A DNA stretch of 64,000 nucleotides from JBEULC01 sp045504435 (GTDB lineage: Bacteria; Pseudomonadota; Alphaproteobacteria; WRAU01; Hepatincolaceae), in contig JBEULC010000001.1 of NCBI GenBank assembly GCA_045504435.1, positions 434,001 through 498,000 of the forward strand. Reading direction: 5' to 3'. The notes beneath the pieces were generated by a model, which did not search any database, was not told the origin of the DNA, and saw only the letters and a list, made by a program, of their open reading frames with translations. The position numbers and the translations under genes are program-made. This document shows, piece after piece, positions 8,966-17,841 of the stretch (position 1 is its first letter; every line of letters starts with the position of its first letter).

Positions 8966-10135
8966 ATGAAACTTAAAATTTCTTTACTTTCAATTTTTGC
9001 TACGGTTTTGTTGATTGGAACAGGAGTGTCTCCTATGCTGCCAGAAATGGCACAGGATTTCGGGGGCGAAGCTTTTGCAAAATTATTTCTTACTTTGCCA
9101 TTTTTAATTATTATTCCTATGGTATTTTTATCAGGATTTTTATCAGAAATCTTTGCTAAAAAAACTATGATCAATGTTGGTTTAATTTTATATTTATTAA
9201 GCGGATTAGGGGGTATTTTAGCTTATGATCAAACCACTTTATTGCTTTCTAGGAGCTTAATTGGGATAGGGGCAGGTATAGTAATCCCTTATTCAACTTT
9301 TTTAGTGGGCGATTATTTTAAAAATGCTGAACGGGATAAAATTTTAAGTTACACAGGCGTTGTCAGTTATCTGACTGGGATTGTTATTTTATTTGGCGCA
9401 GGATATTTGGCTACTTTTTACTGGAAATTAGGCTTTTTAGTATTTTTACTAACCTTATTACCTTTATTTTTAATTAATAAGCATATTCCTGACATACCTA
9501 CTACTTATCTTAAAAAGCGTTATCCTTATAGATTTACTTTTATTTTTAATTCTACTGTTTATAGAGCATCTTTCTGCTATTTCTTTGTTACTCTTTTTGT
9601 TTTTACTTATTTTTCTGAGCTTTCCTTTTTAATTAGTAGTAAAAATTTAGGTAGCACAATCGCAATTGGAGCAGCACAAAGTATAATGATGGCTGCAGGG
9701 GTAGTCTCTAATTTGTTGATGACAGTTATCAAAAAAGTTTCCATTTACTTTTTATGTAGTTTACAAATGTTTTTTGTGGCTCAGGGATTTTTTGCTTTAG
9801 GCACTGCAAGTATAGGGATTCATAATATATATTTTGGATCTTTTTTACTTGGGATAGGTTTTGGCAGCTTTGCTAGCACTATTATGTCAGTAATAAGTGA
9901 AAGCACTACTCGTATTAATAGACTCAACGCTATAGCAGTAGCAGTAGGTTTATTTTATTTGGCTCAATTTATTTCTCCTTGGATTTTTAGCGCAGTAAGA
10001 AATATAACGCGGATTAAAGAATATAGTATACTTTTTTCTACTGAAGGAGTACTGTTCACTTTTATAGCTATATTGTGTTTTTACATATTTATCCAAAAAG
10101 GTAAGCAAAAATCAAGGAGAACTAAAATAGTATGA
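8966..10135 (+). CDS. MFS transporter (DHA1-like), 12 membrane helices
   Basis: A 389-residue inner-membrane major facilitator protein. The first helix carries LLIGTGVSPMLPEMAQDF, resembling the Bcr/CflA and YnfM-type drug-efflux branch. The loop 2-3 motif is degenerate (SGFLSEIFAKKTM in place of GxLaDrxGrk), and the helix 4 block reads RSLIGIGAGIVIPYSTFLVGDYF. The substrate cannot be told from sequence. Its stop overlaps the upstream in-frame ATG of the transhydrogenase alpha gene (10132), so it may be co-transcribed with pntAA. It is clearly different from the TetA-like array at 16.5-21.5 kb. Confidence 0.8.
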   Translation: MKLKISLLSIFATVLLIGTGVSPMLPEMAQDFGGEAFAKLFLTLPFLIIIPMVFLSGFLSEIFAKKTMINVGLILYLLSGLGGILAYDQTTLLLSRSLIGIGAGIVIPYSTFLVGDYFKNAERDKILSYTGVVSYLTGIVILFGAGYLATFYWKLGFLVFLLTLLPLFLINKHIPDIPTTYLKKRYPYRFTFIFNSTVYRASFCYFFVTLFVFTYFSELSFLISSKNLGSTIAIGAAQSIMMAAGVVSNLLMTVIKKVSIYFLCSLQMFFVAQGFFALGTASIGIHNIYFGSFLLGIGFGSFASTIMSVISESTTRINRLNAIAVAVGLFYLAQFISPWIFSAVRNITRIKEYSILFSTEGVLFTFIAILCFYIFIQKGKQKSRRTKIV

Positions 10136-10176
10136 TAATGATTACTAGTACAATAAATAGTATAACAAGGGGCAGC

Positions 10177-11367
10177 ATGAAGATAGGGGTTTTAAAAGAA
10201 AATGATCTATTAATCACTTCTGGAGATAGCTTTATTGAAGAGAAGCGGGTATCCTTAACTCCTGAAATTGCTAAAGATTTTATCAAGCAAGGATTAGAGG
10301 TTTTAATAGAAACTAATGCAGGTGAATTATGCGGTTGGAGCAATGAAGAATATCAAGCTTTTGGAGCAAAGATTGTAAATAAAGCAGAAGTGCTAAAGTG
10401 TGAAATTATTTTAAAGGTTAATCCGTTATCTACAAAGGAAATTTCTTTATTAAAGCCCAATCAAATTGTCATTGCTAATTTTAAGGCCTTAAATAATTTA
10501 AATCTACTTAAGGAAGTGGCGAATACAAAAGTAGAAGCTTACTCTTTAGATTTAATGCCTAGAATCAGTCGCGCCCAAAGCATGGACATTTTATCTTCCC
10601 AAAGCAATTTATTAGGTTATCAGGCGGTTATTCATGCAGCTTATTATAGCAATTTAGTTTTTCCTATGATGATGACCTCAGCAGGGACGATTGCTCCAGC
10701 TAAAGTTTTTGTAATCGGTGCAGGAGTAGCAGGGCTACAAGCAATTGCTACTGCTAAAAGATTAGGGGGTGTGGTAAGCGCTTATGATGTTAGACTAGAT
10801 ACTAAAGAGCAAGTGGAAAGTTTAGGAGGGAAGTTTTTAATAGTTGCTGAAGCTAATTCTAATCTTACAATAACTTCCTCTGTATCTAAAGTTAATAGCC
10901 ATACTTCTAAAACAGCTCAAGTGTATGCCAAAGAAATGAATGAAGATTATAAAGCCCAAGAAAAGGCCCTATTATTAAATCATATTAGCAAACAAGATGT
11001 GGTAATTACTACCGCTTTAATTCAGGGGAAAAAATCCCCCATTTTGATAGATGAAGAAATCTTAAAAAAGATGAAGCCAGGGAGCGTAATTATTGATTTA
11101 GCTATTGAAAATGGAGGGAATTGCCTCTTTGCTGAAAAAGGTAAAATTGTTGAGCAATATGGAGTAAAAATAATTGGCTTAAACTTAATTAATTTTATTC
11201 CTAAACAAGCGAGCCAGCTTTTTGGCAAAAACATTTATAATTATCTTATTCCATATTTAGATAAAGAAGCTAAATTAATTAAATTAAATCAAGAAGATCA
11301 GCTAATTAAAGGCTGTTTAGTAACTAAAAATGGTGAAATAGTGCATGATTTATTAAAGTCTATGTAA
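10177..11367 (+). CDS. pntAA: NAD(P) transhydrogenase, alpha subunit part 1
   Basis: The soluble NAD(H)-binding domain I of proton-translocating transhydrogenase, which couples the proton gradient to NADPH production. I chose ATG 10177 because AAGGGG lies just before it and the product then begins MKIGVLKEN, as family members do. The frame also extends to ATG 10132, overlapping the MFS stop. About 396 residues. Visible blocks are EKRVSLTPEIAKDF, the nucleotide fold VFVIGAGVAGLQAIATAKRLGG followed by VSAYDVR, and VIIDLAIENGGN. It is the first of three genes, pntAA-pntAB-pntB, an arrangement usual in alphaproteobacteria. Confidence 0.95.
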   Translation: MKIGVLKENDLLITSGDSFIEEKRVSLTPEIAKDFIKQGLEVLIETNAGELCGWSNEEYQAFGAKIVNKAEVLKCEIILKVNPLSTKEISLLKPNQIVIANFKALNNLNLLKEVANTKVEAYSLDLMPRISRAQSMDILSSQSNLLGYQAVIHAAYYSNLVFPMMMTSAGTIAPAKVFVIGAGVAGLQAIATAKRLGGVVSAYDVRLDTKEQVESLGGKFLIVAEANSNLTITSSVSKVNSHTSKTAQVYAKEMNEDYKAQEKALLLNHISKQDVVITTALIQGKKSPILIDEEILKKMKPGSVIIDLAIENGGNCLFAEKGKIVEQYGVKIIGLNLINFIPKQASQLFGKNIYNYLIPYLDKEAKLIKLNQEDQLIKGCLVTKNGEIVHDLLKSM

Positions 11368-11393
11368 AAATAAGTTATTTAAAAGAGGAAGCA

Positions 11394-11678
11394 ATGGATT
11401 TTTTATCGTTATTAATTATTTTTATCTTAGCTTGTTTTGTGGGATTCTATGTAATTTGGAGTGTTACACCTGCTTTACATTCGCCTTTAATGTCAGTTAC
11501 TAATGCCATCTCATCTGTGATTGTAGTGGGAGCTATTATAGCGGCTGGTTCTAATTATATTAATATTTCAAGCTCTATGGGGTTTATTGCTATGATTTTA
11601 GCTTTTATTAATATTTTTGGGGGCTTTATTATTACTTATCGCATGCTCAAAATGTTTAAGAAAAAAACAATACGTTAA
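11394..11678 (+). CDS. pntAB: NAD(P) transhydrogenase, alpha subunit part 2 (membrane)
   Basis: A 94-residue membrane piece of the transhydrogenase proton channel, with three hydrophobic helices. The signature VTPALHSPLMSVTNAIS includes the conserved His of the channel region, and NIFGGFIITYRMLKMF closes the protein. It lies 26 bp after pntAA, with an AGAGGAAG ribosome site. In enteric bacteria this segment is fused to the C-terminus of PntA; the split form seen here is the alphaproteobacterial state. Confidence 0.93.
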   Translation: MDFLSLLIIFILACFVGFYVIWSVTPALHSPLMSVTNAISSVIVVGAIIAAGSNYINISSSMGFIAMILAFINIFGGFIITYRMLKMFKKKTIR

Positions 11679-11720
11679 AAAGTTTGGATATAATTTTTAT
11701 TATAAAAATAAGGATATAAA

Positions 11721-13103
11721 ATGTTTTGGTATGGTTTAGCTTATCTGATAGCCTCAGTATTTTTTATTTTATCGTTAAATGCTTTAAATTCACCTAAATC
11801 AGCAAAAAAAGGTAATATATTTGGCATTGTGGGTATGGTTATTGCTATATTTACTACCATTGCTTTACCTAGTGTTAGTAATTACCTTTTTATAGGTTTA
11901 GCTTTACTAATTGGTGGGTCAATTGGCGCTTATATTTCTTATAAAATTGATATGACTAAGCTTCCTCAGTTGATCGCTGCTTTCCATTCATTGGTAGGAT
12001 TATCGGCAGTTTTAGTAGCAATAGCCACTTTTTATAATCCCCAAATATTTAATATTGGCATTAGAGGTGATATTCAAACCAAAAGTCTTATCGAGATGGC
12101 ATTGGGTGTAAGTATAGGAGCAATTACCTTTTCAGGATCATTGGTAGCTTTCTTAAAACTTAGTGGATTAAGTAAATCTTCTGCTATTCATTTTAAAGGC
12201 CAACAATTCCTTAATGCCTTGATCGCTCTTGTGGTAGTGATAGGAATGATTCTTTTATGTGCAACTAATTCAGATTATTATTTGTGGGGTTTGATTATAG
12301 CATCATTTGTATTAGGATATTTGCTGATTATTCCTATTGGAGGGGCGGATATGCCAGTGGTGGTTTCTATGCTTAATTCTTATTCAGGATTTGCGGCCGC
12401 TGGAATCGGCTTCTCTTTATCTAACCCAGCATTAATTATAGTAGGTGCTTTAGTAGGCTCCTCAGGAGCTATTCTTTCTTACATTATGTGCAAAGCGATG
12501 AATCGTTCTATTTTTAATGTGATATTTGGAGGGGTAGCTCAAAGCGAGATAAGCACCGAGGGAAATCCTAAAAAGCAACAGCATTATAAAAGTGGTAATG
12601 GAGAAGACGCCGCTTTTATTTTAAAAAATGCTTCCAAAGTAATTATAGTGCCAGGTTATGGTATGGCTGTGGCCCAAGCGCAACATGTGGTAAAAAAAAT
12701 GGCAGATCACTTAAAAGCAGAAGGAGTTAAGGTAAAATATGCGATACATCCTGTGGCAGGTAGAATGCCCGGGCATATGAACGTGTTATTAGCAGAAGCT
12801 AATATTGATTATGAGGACGTTTTTGAGCTGGAACAAATTAATAGTGAATTTTCTTCAGCAGATGTAGCGTATGTAATGGGGGCTAATGATGTAACTAATC
12901 CTTTGGCTAAAACTGATCCTACTAGCCCCATTTATGGCATGCCAATTTTAGATGTGGAAAAAGCTAAAACAATTTTATTTGTTAAAAGATCTATGGGAAC
13001 AGGCTATTCAGGTGTAGATAATGATTTATTTTATAGAAATAATACTATGATGTTGCTAGGGGATGCTAAAGCAATAACGGAAGCAATTATAAAAGCATTA
13101 TAA
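11721..13103 (+). CDS. pntB: NAD(P) transhydrogenase, beta subunit
   Basis: Membrane domain plus the NADP(H)-binding domain III. The 460-residue length is normal. The N-terminal 250 residues hold multiple helices with AAFHSLVGLSAVLVA and GGADMPVVVSMLNSYSGFAAA. The C-terminal domain has KVIIVPGYGMAVAQAQHVV, the HPVAGRMPGHMNVLLAEA block, and GANDVTNP followed by DVEKAKTILFVKRSM, which bind NADP(H). It completes the operon with pntAA and pntAB and should supply NADPH for biosynthesis. The reaction is well known for the family; all core blocks are intact here. Confidence 0.96.
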   Translation: MFWYGLAYLIASVFFILSLNALNSPKSAKKGNIFGIVGMVIAIFTTIALPSVSNYLFIGLALLIGGSIGAYISYKIDMTKLPQLIAAFHSLVGLSAVLVAIATFYNPQIFNIGIRGDIQTKSLIEMALGVSIGAITFSGSLVAFLKLSGLSKSSAIHFKGQQFLNALIALVVVIGMILLCATNSDYYLWGLIIASFVLGYLLIIPIGGADMPVVVSMLNSYSGFAAAGIGFSLSNPALIIVGALVGSSGAILSYIMCKAMNRSIFNVIFGGVAQSEISTEGNPKKQQHYKSGNGEDAAFILKNASKVIIVPGYGMAVAQAQHVVKKMADHLKAEGVKVKYAIHPVAGRMPGHMNVLLAEANIDYEDVFELEQINSEFSSADVAYVMGANDVTNPLAKTDPTSPIYGMPILDVEKAKTILFVKRSMGTGYSGVDNDLFYRNNTMMLLGDAKAITEAIIKAL

Positions 13104-13329
13104 GCTAACTAAGTGAAAGTAAAAAAGCCAAAATCATAAAGCTTTTGTGGATTATTCTACCTATACTAATTCCTTTATAAATAAGCCCTAAAAGAAAGCC
13201 TATATATAAAATTAAAAATTTATTTATAATCAATAATCTATAAGAATAAAGCATTTAATTGTTTTTATAAAAAGATATTATTAGATTAGGTATATTTATA
13301 TCAGTTATAAATCTATGGTGTAGTACAGC
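13104..13329. other. Spacer after pntB
   Basis: No gene or convincing terminator. A 6-bp AAAAGC/GCTTTT pairing near 13125-13145 is too weak to call. Together with the pseudogene that follows, the gap between pntB and rpsU is about 970 bp. Confidence 0.4.
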
Positions 13330-13761
13330 CAACTAAGAAAAAATAATTCTTGCTCTTTTTCTGCGCCTTGAGGTTAATGCTACCAGCCCCTTGCCTTTGC
13401 TTTTGTTGTAGTAGGGGTGCATTAATTTTTTTAATAGAATTTTTTAAACCGTTTTATCATATCAGTAGTAAAAACGCCTAAATTATGCAAAAAGGAGATT
13501 AAGGCATCAAATTGATTTTTGGTTGAGTTTAACTTCGTCTTTGGTGCAAACTTCATTTAAGTAATCAAGCAAGCCTTTTAAATCTTCTAGAAGACATTTG
13601 TATGCTTGGTGTTGTATGATTTTTTCCCCAATTTCATCCCTTTGAGATGACTATCACCCATAGTTATCAGTTTTTACTTTATCAACGATAAATGCATAAA
13701 CTTCTAATCTACTGCCTTCAAATTGCTTAATTATATTAATTACTTTTGTTGAAATTCTCAT
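13330..13761 (-). pseudogene. Decayed phage-type lysozyme (GH24 endolysin)
   Basis: Reading the minus strand from ATG 13761 gives MRISTKVINIIKQFEGSRLE, the start of T4/P21-type lysozymes with the catalytic-Glu block (FEGxRLxAY). Further on, in a shifted frame, come GLLDYLNEVCTKDEVKLNQ and QFDALISFLHNLGVFTTDMI, matching the family's VxVxLNQNQFDALVSFxFNLG. The GYGHT segment is replaced by NYG and a stop. At least two frame shifts and several stops interrupt the frame, so no product is made. The original length of about 150 residues agrees with this family. This is a relic of a prophage or of a captured endolysin. Confidence 0.75.
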
Positions 13762-13993
13762 TTTATCTTTATCAAGCTAATCTATTGATAACATTTATGC
13801 AAATAATAGTTATGTCTTGCTAATGAATAGCAATCAACGGATCGTAAAAAATATAATCTATTATTTTATTTTGATAAATTGGGGTTTTAGATATTACAAA
13901 AAGGGGTGGGGAAATTTAGATAGCGACCTTAAAGCAAAGGAAAGGCTACTTTGAGAATTAAATTATAAGTTTATAAAGATATATTTTATAGCA

Positions 13994-14043
13994 TTATATT
14001 GGCTAATAGGTAATAATAAAACAAACTGTATTAACCAATATAA
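13994..14043 (-). other. Stem-loop downstream of rpsU
   Basis: TTATATTGGCTAATA and TATTAACCAATATAA pair with one internal mismatch (9 + 5 bp). It lies about 30 bp past the rpsU stop on the minus strand. No clear U tract follows, so the terminator role is tentative. Confidence 0.35.
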
Positions 14044-14074
14044 TTTTGCCATAGAGGAGAAAGTTAGTAAAATT

Positions 14075-14302
14075 TTAGAAACCTTGTTTTTCCACTCGTT
14101 TTCTCGCTAGCTTACGAGATCTTCTAATAGCTTCGGATTGCTCTCTAGCTTTTTTCTTCGATGGTTTCTCAAAGCCAGTTCTTAACTTAAGCTCTCTAAA
14201 AATTCCTTCTCTTTGTAACTTTTTCTTAAGGATTCTTAAAGACTGCTCTACGTTATTGTCTCTAACTGTTACTGTACACACTTTTTTATCAACTCCTCTC
14301 AT
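14075..14302 (-). CDS. rpsU: Small ribosomal subunit protein bS21
   Basis: A 75-residue basic protein of the 30S subunit, involved in translation initiation. The family block VTVRDNNVEQSLRILKKKLQ starts at residue 11, followed by the Arg/Lys-rich helical tail ending RKRVEKQGF. ATG 14302 is the only ATG available. It is divergent from the phosphofructokinase gene, with about 155 bp between the start codons. Confidence 0.95.
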   Translation of the reverse strand: MRGVDKKVCTVTVRDNNVEQSLRILKKKLQREGIFRELKLRTGFEKPSKKKAREQSEAIRRSRKLARKRVEKQGF

Positions 14303-14456
14303 ATTTATATAAATAGTATATAATAGTGTATGAATTTATTTAGATAAAAGCAATTATTCTTTAATAAAACCAGGGAATTAGCTTTACTTTTTAAAGCTTT
14401 GCTAATATAGTAAATTACCTTGAGGAATATATAATTTTCAATCGGAGAGTGTAAAT

Positions 14457-15536
14457 ATGAGTGAGATAAAAAGAATCGGAGTTCTAACCAGCGGTGGAGA
14501 TTGCTCTGGCTTAAATGCAGCAATTAGGGCTGGGGTTTTAAGAGCACACCAATTAGGTTGGGAGGTTTATGGAATTATTGAAGGTACTGTAGGTTTAATG
14601 CAAAGACCTTTGAACTATATCAAACTAACTCCTGAAAATGTGGGTGTAGAGCTTTTAAGAATGGGTGGCACTATTTTAAGAACAGTAAATAAAGGGGATC
14701 CTTTTAATTTTCCTATGCCAGATGGTACCTTTAAAGATAGATCACTTGAAATTGTAGAAGGCTATAAACAATTGGGCATTGATGCTTTAATCGCCATTGG
14801 GGGTGATGGTAGTATGCGTATTATTGAAAAGCTTACTGCATTAGGAAATATTAGATTTATAGGAATTCCTAAAACTATTGATAATGATGTTCCTTTTACC
14901 GAATTTCCTATTGGCTATATGACCGCCGTTAGCTGTGCAGTAGAAAATATTGAAAGGCTCCATGATACCGCGCTTAGTCATAAACGAGTAATGGTAGCAG
15001 AAGTGATGGGTAGAGATGTGGGTCATATTGCTTTAAGCTCGGGAATTGCGTCAGGGGCAGATGTAATCCTAATTCCAGAAATTCCTTATGATATTAATAA
15101 AGTAGCGGATAAGATTAAAGAAATTTATAAAAATGGCAGAGATTATGCGATTATAGTATGTTCTGAAGCTGCTATTTCTAAAAGTGGATCCCAAACTTTT
15201 TCTGAGGGCCAAGATAATAAAAAATATGGTGGGGTAGGCTATGTTATTGGCAATGCTATTGAAAAAATTACCGAATACGAAACCCGCGTAACAGTATTAG
15301 GGCATACTCAACGCGGTGGCACGCCGGTTGCTTTAGATCGCATTATCGCTACTGCATTTGGTGTAAAGGCAGTTGATTTGTTAAATGAAGGCCAAAATAG
15401 AAGAGTAGTAGGCTGGATGAATAGACGCGTTATTGATGTGGATCTAAATGAAATTATAAATACCAGCGGTGCCGTAGATATTGAAGGCGATTTAGTAAAA
15501 ACTGCTAAAGGTGTTGGTATTAGCTTTGGTGAATAA
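14457..15536 (+). CDS. pfkA: 6-phosphofructokinase (ATP- or PPi-dependent, donor uncertain)
   Basis: Phosphorylates fructose 6-phosphate to fructose 1,6-bisphosphate in glycolysis; a PPi-dependent enzyme would be reversible. The 359 residues begin IGVLTSGGDCSGLNAAIR. The donor-site motif is GGDGS at 115-119, carrying the Gly typical of ATP enzymes (PPi enzymes have GGDD). The catalytic motif is PKTIDND at 138-144, with the Lys usual in PPi enzymes and in the plant/trypanosomal ATP enzymes. The substrate blocks MGRDVGHIALSSG and VLGHTQRGG are intact. It is transcribed alone, with ATG after a GGAGAG site and a strong terminator behind it. With gap at 24-25 kb it implies part of a glycolytic pathway. 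Confidence 0.92.
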   Translation: MSEIKRIGVLTSGGDCSGLNAAIRAGVLRAHQLGWEVYGIIEGTVGLMQRPLNYIKLTPENVGVELLRMGGTILRTVNKGDPFNFPMPDGTFKDRSLEIVEGYKQLGIDALIAIGGDGSMRIIEKLTALGNIRFIGIPKTIDNDVPFTEFPIGYMTAVSCAVENIERLHDTALSHKRVMVAEVMGRDVGHIALSSGIASGADVILIPEIPYDINKVADKIKEIYKNGRDYAIIVCSEAAISKSGSQTFSEGQDNKKYGGVGYVIGNAIEKITEYETRVTVLGHTQRGGTPVALDRIIATAFGVKAVDLLNEGQNRRVVGWMNRRVIDVDLNEIINTSGAVDIEGDLVKTAKGVGISFGE

Positions 15537-15571
15537 AAAACCCTGCTTGTTAATGAGGTAAAAAAACATTA

Positions 15572-15607
15572 TTAAAAGCCCTATTTATTTTTAAATAGGG
15601 CTTTTAA
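15572..15607 (+). terminator. Strong stem-loop terminator after phosphofructokinase
   Basis: A perfect 16-bp stem (TTAAAAGCCCTATTTA with its complement) closes a 4-nt T loop, 35 bp after the stop. A and T runs on both flanks could let it also end the trcR transcript arriving from the other strand. Confidence 0.85.
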
Positions 15608-15705
15608 ACGTTTAAATTTAAAGAAATTAACTATAATTTATAAGTCTATATGAGTTTAATTATATGTAAGACAATATTGTTTAATAAACTTAATTTAAAA
15701 TCCAA

Positions 15706-16347
15706 TTAAGCTTTAGCTTTTTTAGGCCTTTTAACTTTTGTTCCCACTTTTGATTCTGGAGTAGTTTCTTCTATCTGTCCTGTAGAAGAACTTTCAACAT
15801 TTCCAGAGGCCAACTTTTTAGGATGTATAAGATTAAATAATGCTTCTTCGGTACATAAATGTTCTGTTACCGGATTTTTTGGGGAAAGGTTGTTATAATT
15901 CCAATAGCTTTTTGATCTAATAGATTTTACTACATTAATGGTTGAACCTAATAATTTACTAATTTGATAATCATTAATTTGGGGATAATGGTTTAAAACC
16001 CATAAAATACATTCTGGCTTAGTTTTTCTTTTAAATTTACTTTGCTTAATTAAAATTTTTTTAGCAGATTTATATTTGGAATATTCTTCGCTTTCAAAAT
16101 ATTTTAAATTAGCTTGAGGATCTTTTTGGCAGCGCTCTATTTCTTCTTCAGTGGTTTCCCCTGTAGTAATAGGGTTTAACCCACGTAAAGATTTATTAAT
16201 TTCTTCATTAGCTAAAGCCTCCACTTCTAAGACATGAAAACCACAAAAATTAGCTATTTGCTCAAAAGTTAAAGAGGTGTTTTCTACCAACCAAATCGCC
16301 ACCGCTTTAGGGTTAAGAGGAGTTTGATTAAGGGGAGGAGTTTGCAT
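15706..16347 (-). CDS. trcR: DUF1013 family regulator, TrcR-like
   Basis: A 213-residue protein of the alphaproteobacterial DUF1013 family, annotated in some genomes as cell-cycle transcriptional regulator TrcR. The N-terminal block PKAVAIWLVENTSLTFEQIANFCG and the following HVLEVEALANEEI are the family hallmark and look like a helix-turn-helix. A second such unit, SKLLGSTINVVKSIR, lies near residue 130. The last 40 residues are Lys/Thr/Pro rich and probably disordered. The precise DNA targets are not known to me. It is transcribed alone and converges on the phosphofructokinase gene. Confidence 0.8.
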   Translation of the reverse strand: MQTPPLNQTPLNPKAVAIWLVENTSLTFEQIANFCGFHVLEVEALANEEINKSLRGLNPITTGETTEEEIERCQKDPQANLKYFESEEYSKYKSAKKILIKQSKFKRKTKPECILWVLNHYPQINDYQISKLLGSTINVVKSIRSKSYWNYNNLSPKNPVTEHLCTEEALFNLIHPKKLASGNVESSSTGQIEETTPESKVGTKVKRPKKAKA

Positions 16348-16569
16348 TTTAAATCCTTATTCTATAGATAATATATATTTATAATTTACCACTTAATTGT
16401 TGCAAATTATATACCAATAATAAAAATTTCATATTTATTATCTGTGATTATTTTTCATTAATTTATAGAGCATTTTTAGAATATCTCTTTATATAATACA
16501 AGATTTTCTAAGATTTATAATCGCTTTAGTAAAGTCTTTAACGCTTATTATCTCTTTTGATTACCACCT

Positions 16570-17754
16570 TTATTTAACTCTGGCTTTATTAAGGCTATGG
16601 GTTTGAGTCATTACGATTTGGGTTAATAAAGCAACAAAAGCACAAAATATTCCTACTGTAATCCAAATTAAATCAGCATTGATTACGTAAAGGAATCCCA
16701 AAATATTAGGGCCAATAATACGGCCTAAACTAGATGCTGATTGATTAATACCAAAAATTAATCCCTGTTGATTTTTGCTGCCTTGTAAAGAAATGTTGCC
16801 CGTTATATTAGGATTAATAATACCCATACCAAAGGCCATAACTACAGATAACACAATCAAAGCTAATATGTCATTGATAAATAACACACTTATAGTAGCA
16901 GCACCAAATAATAAAAAACCTATTACTATAGCGGCTTTCGGTTTGAAAAGCTTATTAATATTTAGTTGAGTTATAGTTAAAATAATAGAGTATAAACTCC
17001 AATATAAGCCTAATTGCTTGGCACTAAAGGAAAACTGTTCATTAAGCCATAGTCCAAGATAAATTTGTACCCCTACTGTTATAGAAGAAAAGCAAACGGT
17101 TAAAAATGTAAAGAACAAAATAGTTTTATTAGAATAAGTAGTAATAATTTGGGCTAATAAATTTTGGGATTTAATAGTGAGCTTTTTTAATTGTAAGCGT
17201 TCGGGCCTTAAAAATGTCTCTTTGAAAAAAAATAAGGCTAATAGTGCAGCAATCAGATTTAAAAAGGCTGCCGCATAAAAGGGTAAAGTAACATCCCCTG
17301 AGGTAGCATCAGTACTGGCTAATAACCCACCTAAAGCCGGACCTAAAACAAATCCTGCAGAAAAAGCAGCTCCTATGATTCCCATATATTTAAATTTGGT
17401 GGCAGGAGTTGATAAATCTGAAGCGCTGGCAAAAGCTACAGAAAAATTACCGCAGAAAAATCCTGTTAGGCCTCTTAAGAGTAAAAATGTTGTAAAACTC
17501 TCTGCACGGCCAGTGTAATAATACAAAACTGCAACCACAAAAAGAGGAAAACAAAGTAGCGCTTTTCTACCATATTTATCACTTAAAAGACCAAAAACTA
17601 TATTGCCGATTAAGCTAAATAAAGCAAAAATAGAAACCACATAGGCAAGTTCCCCTCCTTGTAATTGATATTTAAGTTTAATAATAGGAATTAAAGGAAA
17701 AATTATTCCTATACCAATTAAATCAATCACAGTAATTAAAAACAAAATAGGCAT
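16570..17754 (-). CDS. MFS drug-efflux transporter, TetA-like (array copy 1)
   Basis: A 394-residue proton-coupled transporter of the TetA-like DHA1 branch in the inner membrane, with 12 predicted helices. The first helix has ITVIDLIGIGIIFPLIPII, the loop 2-3 motif A is FGLLSDKYGRK, and helix 5 carries FSAGFVLGPALGGLLAS (antiporter motif C type). In the C-terminal half, NQQGLIFGINQSASSLGRII repeats the same signature found in the neighbouring copies. The substrate is unknown; drugs, sugars or metabolites are all possible in this family. It is the last of four related genes on the minus strand (16.5-21.5 kb) and lies about 90 bp from the next copy. Confidence 0.85.
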   Translation of the reverse strand: MPILFLITVIDLIGIGIIFPLIPIIKLKYQLQGGELAYVVSIFALFSLIGNIVFGLLSDKYGRKALLCFPLFVVAVLYYYTGRAESFTTFLLLRGLTGFFCGNFSVAFASASDLSTPATKFKYMGIIGAAFSAGFVLGPALGGLLASTDATSGDVTLPFYAAAFLNLIAALLALFFFKETFLRPERLQLKKLTIKSQNLLAQIITTYSNKTILFFTFLTVCFSSITVGVQIYLGLWLNEQFSFSAKQLGLYWSLYSIILTITQLNINKLFKPKAAIVIGFLLFGAATISVLFINDILALIVLSVVMAFGMGIINPNITGNISLQGSKNQQGLIFGINQSASSLGRIIGPNILGFLYVINADLIWITVGIFCAFVALLTQIVMTQTHSLNKARVK

Positions 17755-17841
17755 CTATGTGTTCTCCTGGATCACGATATTATATCAAATTAAGATAAAA
17801 TATATTATAAACATTGTCTGTTATTTTAATAGCTTTTATTT

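Noticed and set aside
13115..13150. Possible terminator after pntB
   Set aside because: Only a 6-bp stem with a 12-nt loop and no T tract.
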